Part shown: one piece after another, positions 6,809-12,440 of the stretch
Layout: every line of letters starts with the position of its first letter
Position numbering within the stretch: position 1 is the stretch's first letter
Notes under the pieces: generated by a model
What the model was told of the DNA's origin: nothing
The model's input: the letters and a program-made list of their open reading frames with translations, nothing else
The model's database searches: none
NCBI GenBank assembly: GCA_006227085.1
Contig: SBFY01000176.1
Span: 1-12,440, forward strand
Direction of reading: 5' to 3'
Length of the DNA: 12,440 nt
From: Gammaproteobacteria bacterium
GTDB lineage: Bacteria; Pseudomonadota; Gammaproteobacteria; Pseudomonadales; M0112
Position numbers and translations under genes: made by a program

Positions 6809-8056
6809 ATGCGTAACACAATCGTGTCAGGGGCGGTGGCAGCCATGTTGGCCATGCCCGCCATGGCAGCACCAAGCCAGGAAGAAATGTGGAAAATCAT
6901 CCAGCAACAGCAACAGCAAATCGAAGCATTGCAAAAGCAGCTGTTGCAGCAACAAACCCAGTTGCGTGAGACCGAAGTCAAGGTTGAAGCCACGGCAACA
7001 GCGGTGGAAACCAATGCCGCTGCACCGGCGACAGCAAGCTGGGCCGCCAATACCACTATCGGTGGCTATGCGGAAATGCATTACAACAACTGGGAAAACC
7101 AGAACAATGCGCCTGGGGCGGAAGACCGGAATGAAGTGGATTTCCACCGTTTTGTGGTGTTCCTCGGCCACCAGTTCAATGATCGCCTGCGTTTCTTCTC
7201 AGAAATCGAGCTGGAGCACAGCATTGCGGGTGATGACCAGAACGGTGAAGTGGAACTGGAACAAGCCTACATCGAATATGACCTGAACAGTGCACATCGG
7301 GCGAAAGCCGGGCTGTTCCTGATGCCGGTGGGTATCCTCAATGAAACGCACGAGCCAGATACCTTCTATGGCGTCGAGCGTAATAGCGTGGAAAACAAGA
7401 TCATCCCGACCACCTGGTGGGAAGGCGGTGTGGCATTGGGCGGCGAAATCCTGCCGGGTTTTGGCTATGACGTGGCGGTCACCGGTGGCTTGGGGCTGGA
7501 TCTGGGCAAATACAAGATTCGTGATGGCCGCCAGAAAGTCTCGGAAGCTGATGCCGATGCACTGGCCTATACCGGCCGCCTGAAATACACCGGTATTGCG
7601 GGCCTGGAATTGGCCGCGAGTGTGCAATACCAGGAAGACCTGTACCAGGAAAACTTCATTGACCTGAGCGGTGCCAACAAAGCCGTGGATGCGATGTTGT
7701 ATGAAGCGCATGTCGTGTACCAGGCAGGTCCTTTCGGCTTGAAGGCGCTGGCAGCGCGTTGGGATATTGATGACCGCATCGAGCAGGTGGCCCTGGGTGC
7801 CAGCGTGCAGGAAGGTTGGTACGTCGAGCCTTCCTGGCGCTTCAGCGAAAAGCTGGGTGTGTTCACCCGCTATGGCGAATGGGATAATGAAGCCGGTGCC
7901 GGTGGTAACGATACCCGTTACGAGCAATGGGACGTGGGTGTGAATTACTGGCTGCACGAAAACGTGGTGCTGAAAGCCGATTACCAGTTCCAGGATGCCC
8001 CGCGTGGCAAGGACGAGTTCAACGGCTTTAACCTGGGTGTGGGTGTCAGCTTCTGA
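6809..8056 (+). CDS. Outer-membrane beta-barrel porin with N-terminal coiled coil, iron-regulated
   Basis: Predicted outer-membrane channel of 415 aa. A signal peptide (1-20, ending AMA before Ala21) is followed by a Gln-rich coiled coil (about 24-62, EEMWKIIQQQQQQIEALQ region). A hinge rich in Ala and Thr leads to a barrel of alternating aromatic/charged strands starting at TTIGGYAEMHYN (82-93). The last residues GVGVSF end in the C-terminal Phe that BAM recognises. This layout resembles OprP/OprO-like and other coiled-coil porins, but I cannot name the substrate. It is first in a three-gene operon behind a Fur-box promoter. A purine-rich AGGGGA lies upstream of the ATG. The iron control and the redox partners downstream suggest passage of ferric chelates or another iron-linked solute. 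Confidence 0.85.
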   Translation: MRNTIVSGAVAAMLAMPAMAAPSQEEMWKIIQQQQQQIEALQKQLLQQQTQLRETEVKVEATATAVETNAAAPATASWAANTTIGGYAEMHYNNWENQNNAPGAEDRNEVDFHRFVVFLGHQFNDRLRFFSEIELEHSIAGDDQNGEVELEQAYIEYDLNSAHRAKAGLFLMPVGILNETHEPDTFYGVERNSVENKIIPTTWWEGGVALGGEILPGFGYDVAVTGGLGLDLGKYKIRDGRQKVSEADADALAYTGRLKYTGIAGLELAASVQYQEDLYQENFIDLSGANKAVDAMLYEAHVVYQAGPFGLKALAARWDIDDRIEQVALGASVQEGWYVEPSWRFSEKLGVFTRYGEWDNEAGAGGNDTRYEQWDVGVNYWLHENVVLKADYQFQDAPRGKDEFNGFNLGVGVSF

Positions 8057-8080
8057 TGCAGGGGCAGACAATGAATCGCG

Positions 8081-8103
8081 TGCGGCAGGGGTTTCCTGCC
8101 GTA
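8081..8103 (+). other. Intercistronic hairpin between porin and FMN-binding genes
   Basis: CGGCAGG (8083-8089) pairs with CCTGCCG (8095-8101) around a 5-nt loop, extendable by a G-T and a T-A pair to 9 bp. No immediate T-run follows. The next gene's AGGAG lies 10 nt downstream. Such a stem may stabilise the porin message or reduce read-through, giving more porin than redox protein. Confidence 0.45.
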
Positions 8104-8123
8104 TGTGTTTTCAGGAGCAAAGT

Positions 8124-8639
8124 ATGCGTTGCGCATTAATACTGCTGATGTTGTGTGCTGCAGTGGCGTCACATGCGGATGTGGCGGTAGTCACCCAGCG
8201 CTTCCTCACCAGCGAATCCGCGGCGGAGCCGCAGCAGTGGTGGTTGGATGCCAGTGATCGTGAGGCGGCAACCGCTATTCTCGGGCATGCGCCCGGGTAC
8301 ATGCGTTTGCGCTATTGGCCGGTTGAAGGCGGTACGGCGTGGGTGATGGATGAAATCGGCAAGGAAATGCCCATCACCATGGGTGTCGTCATTCGTCATG
8401 GCGCCATAGACCGTGTGCAAATCCTGGAGTACCGGGAGAGTCGTGGTGGTGAAGTGCGTTACCCGTTCTTTACCGGGCAATTCCAGGGGGCGCGTTTGCA
8501 GGAGCGGCAACTCGATCGCCATATCGATGGCATCAGCGGTGCCACCCTGTCTGTGCGAGCGGTGCGGAATGTGGCACGCCTGGCCTTGTACCTGGATGCC
8601 CGCGTCCATGAAAAACATGTGGCAGGGATAAGCCAGTGA
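8124..8639 (+). CDS. Exported FMN-binding domain protein (covalent flavin carrier)
   Basis: 171-aa exported protein. A short signal peptide (1-18, cleavage likely after SHA) is followed by a single domain. Its key motif is DGISGATLS (135-143). This matches the FMN_bind flavinylation pattern in which ApbE attaches FMN through a phosphoester to the Thr, here Thr141. Family members carry electrons in the periplasm (compare RnfG and NqrC). The ATG at 8124 has AGGAG at 8113-8117; a longer upstream reading has no signal peptide and overlaps the porin gene. The stop overlaps the next gene's GTG by 4 nt, so translation is probably coupled. No ApbE gene is in the window. The electron-shuttle role is inference from the motif and the PepSY partner. 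Confidence 0.86.
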   Translation: MRCALILLMLCAAVASHADVAVVTQRFLTSESAAEPQQWWLDASDREAATAILGHAPGYMRLRYWPVEGGTAWVMDEIGKEMPITMGVVIRHGAIDRVQILEYRESRGGEVRYPFFTGQFQGARLQERQLDRHIDGISGATLSVRAVRNVARLALYLDARVHEKHVAGISQ

Positions 8640-9379
8640 ATCCAGCGATGCGGGCGTTCCTGTCGCGATGGCATCGCTGGGTCGGCCTGATGGCGATGGC
8701 GTTCATCATTGTGGTGTCGATCACTGGCATCGCGCTCAATCACACGAAAGAATTCGGGCTGGGACAGACGGTGCACCAGCCGTGGTTGCTGGCCCTTTAC
8801 GGGATTGATGAGCCGGGTGTGTCGCTGGTGCAGGTAGGGGCTGGCCGTGTACTGCACGATGGGGTTGATCGTTTGTACCGGGAGTCTCGCTATCTGGGTG
8901 AATGCGGTGGTTTTTTTGCTGGCGCAGTGACTGTGCCGGGTGGGTGGGTAGCTGCCTGCGGGGATTCCCTGTGGGTGTTTGATCCGGAAGATCGCCTGTT
9001 GGAACGCATTGGCATTGAACACGGGTTGCCCGGTGCGGTTGAAGCACTTGGGCAGGATATGGACGGGCATCTGGGCTTGCAGGTTGCCGGACAACCGTGG
9101 CTGCTGGACTTGGGTACCCTCGCATTTACACCCGTGAGCGATAACCGTATTGCGTGGGCACCTGTCCAGGTTCTTGCGCGAGGTGCAGCCGGTTTGCCCG
9201 ATATTCCCGCCGGTTCAACCCTGACGCTGGAGCAGGTGATCCTGGATTTGCACAGTGGCCGCTTGTTCGGCCGATTCACTGTTTTATTGATGGATTTGTC
9301 CGCAGTAGCCATGTTGTTGCTGGGGGTATCTGGGCTGGTGGTCTGGGGTTCGCGCCGCAAGCGCCGGCAAATCCCGTAA
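8636..9379 (+). CDS. PepSY-type inner-membrane protein with two membrane helices, probable haem/electron-transfer subunit
   Basis: 247-aa protein with one membrane helix near each end: about 16-35 (GLMAMAFIIVVSITGIAL) and about 213-237 (VLLMDLSAVAMLLLGVSGLV), and a periplasmic domain between. It has the PepSY_TM hallmarks: RWHRWVGL with His13, ALNHTKEF with His36 and DLHSGRLFGR with His206, candidate axial haem ligands. Two cysteines in the periplasmic domain (Cys90, Cys108) could form a disulfide. The C-terminus is basic (RRKRRQ), as expected for a cytoplasmic end. Relatives include the PiuB/FoxB/FpvG proteins linked to siderophore-iron reduction. The GTG at 8636 overlaps the preceding stop and has AGGGA nearby; an ATG at 8648 is an alternative. 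Likely job: pass electrons from the membrane to the flavinylated partner or directly to a ferric chelate. Confidence 0.82.
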   Translation: MNPAMRAFLSRWHRWVGLMAMAFIIVVSITGIALNHTKEFGLGQTVHQPWLLALYGIDEPGVSLVQVGAGRVLHDGVDRLYRESRYLGECGGFFAGAVTVPGGWVAACGDSLWVFDPEDRLLERIGIEHGLPGAVEALGQDMDGHLGLQVAGQPWLLDLGTLAFTPVSDNRIAWAPVQVLARGAAGLPDIPAGSTLTLEQVILDLHSGRLFGRFTVLLMDLSAVAMLLLGVSGLVVWGSRRKRRQIP

Positions 9380-9492
9380 GACGCGTGTTTTGGGGTGTGC
9401 ATGCCCCAGCCCGCAGTGTATGATGGGTTCCCTTTTAATGCTGCCGGCACCTGCATGGTGGCGTGAATCAACCGAAGCAAATGGAGGTCACC

Positions 9493-10095
9493 ATGGGTGT
9501 TCTTGTTGGTAAACCCGCTCCCGATTTTACCTGTAATGCTGTATTGGGCGATGGCAAGATCGTTCCCGATTTCAACCTGAAGAAAACCATTGATGGCAAG
9601 TATGGCCTGGTGTTTTTCTGGCCGCTGGACTTCACGTTCGTGTGCCCGTCTGAACTGATCGCCGTTGACCACCGCATGGACACCTTCAAGAAACTGGGTG
9701 TGGAAGTGATCGGTGTGTCGATTGACTCCCACTTTACCCATAACGCCTGGCGTAACACGGCCATCAATGATGGCGGTATCGGGCCGGTGAAATACACCAT
9801 GGCCGCTGACATCAACCACGACATCTGCCGTGCCTATGATGTGGAAGCTGCTGGTGGTGTCGCCTTCCGTGGTGCCTTCATCATCGACAAGAAAGGCGTG
9901 GTGCGTTCACAGATCATCAACGACCTGCCATTGGGCCGTAACTTCGACGAAGTGATTCGCCTGGTGGAAGCCCTGCAATTCCACGAACAGCATGGTGAAG
10001 TCTGCCCGGCTGGCTGGAAGCAAGGCGACAAGGGTATGAAAGCGTCCCCGGAAGGTGTGGCCAAGTACCTGTCCGAAAACGCTGCCAAGCTGTAA
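9493..10095 (+). CDS. Typical 2-Cys peroxiredoxin (AhpC/Prx1 family)
   Basis: Thiol peroxidase of 200 aa that reduces hydrogen peroxide and organic hydroperoxides, recycled by thioredoxin or AhpF-like reductases. The peroxidatic Cys51 lies in PLDFTFVCPSE with Thr48; the resolving Cys171 lies in EVCPAGW. HNAWRNT (83-89) and FRGAFIIDKKG (125-135) are typical of the family. The loop reads GGIG (94-97) and the C-terminus lacks an obvious YF motif, so the enzyme is probably resistant to overoxidation. The ATG at 9493 has a strong GGAGGT (9484-9489); a GTG at 9463 has none. A TATGAT at 9419-9424 could be its -10, but no good -35 is seen. No OxyR or Fur site was recognised. It probably forms its own transcription unit, ended by the terminator downstream. 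Confidence 0.95.
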   Translation: MGVLVGKPAPDFTCNAVLGDGKIVPDFNLKKTIDGKYGLVFFWPLDFTFVCPSELIAVDHRMDTFKKLGVEVIGVSIDSHFTHNAWRNTAINDGGIGPVKYTMAADINHDICRAYDVEAAGGVAFRGAFIIDKKGVVRSQIINDLPLGRNFDEVIRLVEALQFHEQHGEVCPAGWKQGDKGMKASPEGVAKYLSENAAKL

Positions 10096-10109
10096 TTGGC
10101 GACCGGATG

Positions 10110-10140
10110 AAAAACGCGGGCTTTTGCCCGCGTTTTTTTT
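10110..10140 (+). terminator. Rho-independent terminator of the peroxiredoxin gene
   Basis: AAAAACGCGGGC (10110-10121) pairs with GCCCGCGTTTTT (10126-10137) around a TTTT loop, with a T8 run in total. It starts 14 nt after the stop. Confidence 0.94.
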
Positions 10141-10182
10141 CGCGTAATGTTTGGGGATGACCCTACGGTAAGGACGGTGATT

Positions 10183-10794
10183 ATGCGGCCCGTTGTCAGG
10201 AATTATGTTGAAACCGTTTTTCGCTCGCTGCCACTGCATGGGCCTGTGTATGAATTTGGCGCCATGGAGATCGATACACCATCCTTGAAAGGGGTAACCA
10301 ATTTCAGGCAGCTGGCGGCCGGGTATGGCCTGCCATATGTCGGCTGTGATATGCGTGCCGGGCCGGGCGTCGATTCAGTGCAGGACCTGCATGGCCTGGA
10401 TTTGCCCGATGCGATTGCCGGGACGGTGATTTCCACGGACACCCTGGAGCATGTTGAATATCCGAGGAAGGCGATGCAGGAGGTTTACCGGATCTTGCAG
10501 GATCCAGGTATCTTGATCGTGACCACAGTCATGAATTTCCCGATTCACGGTGTGCCGGACGATTTTTGGCGATTTACGCCAAGCGGGTTGCGGTCAGTCC
10601 TGCAGCCATTTGATGAGGTCATTGTGGATTATTGCGGGAAAGAAGATTTTCCACGGACAGTGGTTGCCGTGGCTTTCAAGGGGGCTTCCCCTGATGTGTC
10701 CTCACTGAAGGAAAATCTTGCCGTGTGGCGGGATAAAGAAAATCATCGCATCCAGAAAATCGAGGAAAAATATCGCGAGCAGGGGCTTATTTGA
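10183..10794 (+). CDS. Class I SAM-dependent methyltransferase (Methyltransf_11-like)
   Basis: 203-aa protein with a Rossmann methyltransferase outline. A degenerate motif I VYEFGAME (22-29) replaces the usual glycine-rich loop. GCDMRAGPGVD (54-64) gives the acidic ribose ligand. Motif IV is VISTDTLEHVEYPRKAM (82-98), followed by the strand of RILQDPGILIVTTV. HGVPDDFWRFTPSGL (122-136) is common in methyltransferases of glycan and O-antigen clusters. The tail (about 173-203) is charged and helical, possibly coiled coil. Substrate unknown. The ATG at 10183 is chosen for its AAGGA 8 nt upstream; an ATG at 10147 lies in the preceding terminator's tail with no ribosome binding site. It sits alone between the peroxiredoxin and rnt, converging on rnt with an 8-bp overlap, and looks like an accessory insertion into a housekeeping neighbourhood. 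No promoter was identified. Confidence 0.78.
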   Translation: MRPVVRNYVETVFRSLPLHGPVYEFGAMEIDTPSLKGVTNFRQLAAGYGLPYVGCDMRAGPGVDSVQDLHGLDLPDAIAGTVISTDTLEHVEYPRKAMQEVYRILQDPGILIVTTVMNFPIHGVPDDFWRFTPSGLRSVLQPFDEVIVDYCGKEDFPRTVVAVAFKGASPDVSSLKENLAVWRDKENHRIQKIEEKYREQGLI

Positions 10795-11416
10795 AAGCCT
10801 CTGTCGTGCGTTTCCACTCATTCACGATCCAGCAAAATAACTCAGCTGTTTTACGTGTGTCATAAGCCGCTGAATGCGCGGATTTCCCGTCAAATTCGAT
10901 GCCGGCCAATTCGCAGGCTTTCGCTAACACGGTATGGCCGCAGGCCAATGCGGCCAGCGTGGCCGTATCGAGGCTTGAGAACGGGTGAAACGGGTCGCGT
11001 TTGATGTCATGGCGGGCGATCGCCGCACGCAGGAATCCTTGGTCGAATTGTGCGTTGTGTGCGACCAGGATGCTGCGATGGCAGTCATGCTGTTTTTGCG
11101 CTTGCCGCACGGTGCTGAGTAACTCCCTGAAGGCATCGGCTTCTGCTTGTGCCTGCCGTTCCGGATCGGCCGGGTCAATACCATGAAAAGCCACGGCGGC
11201 CGGATCAATCACCGCATCGGCATGGGGCTGGATAGCGTAATCACACACTTGCTGGATGGTGAGTAACCCCTGTTCGTCCATGGTGGGGAGTGCGGCACTG
11301 ATCTCGACGATGCCATGACGGCTGCAATCAAAACCGGTGGTTTCGATATCGATAATGACAGGATAGAAACCGCGGAATCGTTGTGACAGCGGATGCGGGT
11401 TTTGTGGTTCAGTCAC
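10787..11416 (-). CDS. rnt: Ribonuclease T (DEDDh 3'-5' exonuclease)
   Basis: Trims the 3' ends of tRNA and other stable RNAs and has single-stranded DNA exonuclease activity; cytoplasmic dimer. The product is about 209 aa, close to the 215 of E. coli. DEDDh residues are visible: Asp23 and Glu25 in IDIETTGFD, Asp125 in AHNAQFDQGF, and His181 and Asp186 in HSAAYDTRKTAELF. RFRGFYPV (13-20) is typical of the RNase T N-terminus. The GTG at 11416 is chosen because it gives the family length; the open frame continues upstream inside pyrC, where the translation looks like a shadow. It overlaps the pyrC stop by 8 nt without a clear ribosome binding site, suggesting translational coupling in a pyrC-rnt operon. 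Its 3' end overlaps the convergent methyltransferase gene by 8 bp. Confidence 0.93.
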   Translation of the reverse strand: MTEPQNPHPLSQRFRGFYPVIIDIETTGFDCSRHGIVEISAALPTMDEQGLLTIQQVCDYAIQPHADAVIDPAAVAFHGIDPADPERQAQAEADAFRELLSTVRQAQKQHDCHRSILVAHNAQFDQGFLRAAIARHDIKRDPFHPFSSLDTATLAALACGHTVLAKACELAGIEFDGKSAHSAAYDTRKTAELFCWIVNEWKRTTEAFK

Positions 11417-12440
11417 TGCGGATGCGCCAGCCGATGGTTTCGCCAGCGCGTAATGGCACCAGGATGTCATCACCCAATGACAGGGTGGCGGGGATGGACT
11501 GCGCAGCGCGTTCCAGCGTGATGGTGCCGGTATTGCGTGGCAAGCCATAAAAATCGGCGCCGAAATGGCTGGCAAAACCTTCCAGCTTGTCGAGTGCACC
11601 GGCCTTGTCGAAGGCCTCAGCGTACAGTTCCATTGCGATATGCGCCGAGTAGATACCGGCGCAACCGCAAGCGCATTCCTTGCTGTGTTTGGTGTGTGGC
11701 GCCGAATCCGTGCCGAGGAAAAATTTCGGGCTGCCGCTGGTGGCCGCTGCGATCAATGCATGCTGGTGTGTGTTGCGCTTGAGGATCGGCAGGCAATAAA
11801 AATGCGGGCGCACACCGCCGGCCAGTAAATGGTTGCGGTTGTACAGCAGGTGATGTGGCGTGATGGTGGCCGCCAATGTGTCGGGGCCGTTGGCGACAAA
11901 GGTAGCCGCTTCTGCGGTGGTGATGTGTTCCAGAACGATTTTCAGTGTCGGGAAACGATCAAGCAGGGTGCGTAAATGGGTGTCAACGAACACGCGTTCG
12001 CGATCAAAAATATCGGTGCCTTCGTCAGTCACTTCGCCATGCAATAACAGGGGTAGTCCGCAGGCAGCCATGGCTTCAATCGCCGGAAAGGCTTTTTCCA
12101 GGGCAGTGACGCCGCTGTCAGAATTGGTGGTGGCGCCGGCGGGGTAATACTTGACCGCATGCACAAACCCGCAGGCTTTGGCTTTTTCGATTTCGGCCGG
12201 ACGGGTGTTATCCGTCAGGTACAGCGTCATCAGGGGTTCGAAACCATTGCCGGGCAGTCGCTGGGCCAGGGCATCCAGCATGCGCTGGCGGTAAGCAGCG
12301 GCATCCGCCGTGGTCAGCACGGGCGGTTTCAGGTTGGGCATGGCGATGGCGCGGGCAAACTGGCGTGCCGTCGCGGCAACGGTGTCTGCCAGGGCGGTCC
12401 CGTCCCGGAAGTGGACATGCCAGTCATCGGGGCGGGTTAT
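11409..12440 (-). CDS. pyrC: Dihydroorotase (5' end cut by the window edge)
   Basis: Zinc amidohydrolase that closes N-carbamoyl-aspartate to dihydroorotate in pyrimidine synthesis. The frame is open to the right edge (343 codons present), with only about the first 6-8 residues missing by comparison with E. coli PyrC. The metal-binding HxH lies at the edge in DDWHVHFRDG. The carboxylated lysine is in AVKYYPAGATTN, and further ligands are the His of LLHGEVTD, the His of LEHITT and the Asp of GTDSAPH. VRPHFYCLPILKR and the cysteine-rich KECACGCAG are also typical of the class II (E. coli type) enzymes. It has no truncation or frameshift. It is followed by rnt with an 8-nt overlap. Confidence 0.96.
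   Translation of the reverse strand: MTRPDDWHVHFRDGTALADTVAATARQFARAIAMPNLKPPVLTTADAAAYRQRMLDALAQRLPGNGFEPLMTLYLTDNTRPAEIEKAKACGFVHAVKYYPAGATTNSDSGVTALEKAFPAIEAMAACGLPLLLHGEVTDEGTDIFDRERVFVDTHLRTLLDRFPTLKIVLEHITTAEAATFVANGPDTLAATITPHHLLYNRNHLLAGGVRPHFYCLPILKRNTHQHALIAAATSGSPKFFLGTDSAPHTKHSKECACGCAGIYSAHIAMELYAEAFDKAGALDKLEGFASHFGADFYGLPRNTGTITLERAAQSIPATLSLGDDILVPLRAGETIGWRIRSD

Noticed and set aside
7199..8071. 290-codon open frame on the minus strand
   Set aside because: Shadow of the porin gene; no ribosome binding site or recognisable domain, while the plus-strand frame has a signal peptide and barrel.
9391..9408. TGGGG/CCCCA hairpin after the PepSY gene as operon terminator
   Set aside because: Only 5 bp with an 8-nt loop and no T-run; too weak to call.
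8890..9819. 309-codon open frame on the minus strand across the PepSY and peroxiredoxin genes
   Set aside because: Antisense to two well-supported genes and their intergenic region; composition looks non-coding.

Overview
The window reads as a chromosomal segment of a gammaproteobacterium, probably near the Pseudomonadales/Oceanospirillales. The evidence is a class Ia NrdA with two N-terminal ATP-cones, a Pseudomonas-like anabolic ArgF, a pyrC-rnt pair, and the order pyrC-rnt-(methyltransferase)-peroxiredoxin-(iron operon)-grxD-argD-argF. From memory, this resembles the pyrC-rnt-peroxidase-bfd-bfrB-grxD-argF neighbourhood of Pseudomonas aeruginosa. There are no rRNA or tRNA genes, insertion sequences or CRISPR arrays.

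Left part, minus strand (1-6031). Reading right to left: argD and argF form an 11-nt-spaced arginine operon behind a strong sigma70 promoter (TTGCCA-17-TATGAT). nrdA follows, with a rich control region: a perfect DnaA box, two NrdR-like boxes whose cores start exactly 31 bp apart, and a long leader containing a terminator-like hairpin. Last comes the 5' part of an AT-richer gene for a multi-pass membrane protein, probably a GT-C glycosyltransferase, which runs off the left edge. nrdB is not adjacent to nrdA.

Middle part, plus strand (6276-9379). grxD (CGFS monothiol glutaredoxin) ends at a strong terminator. Next is a Fur-box promoter driving three genes: a coiled-coil outer-membrane porin, a small exported FMN-binding protein with a flavinylation motif, and a two-helix PepSY-type membrane protein with candidate haem histidines. 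The last two genes overlap by 4 nt. Together they look like an iron-regulated electron-transfer or ferric-chelate reduction module spanning both membranes. It lies where I recall bfd/bfrB in Pseudomonas and is the most interesting part of the window.

Right part (9493-12440). A typical 2-Cys peroxiredoxin with its own terminator is followed by a small SAM methyltransferase gene. That gene converges on, and overlaps by 8 bp, the minus-strand rnt. rnt in turn overlaps pyrC by 8 nt, and pyrC runs off the right edge lacking only its first few codons.
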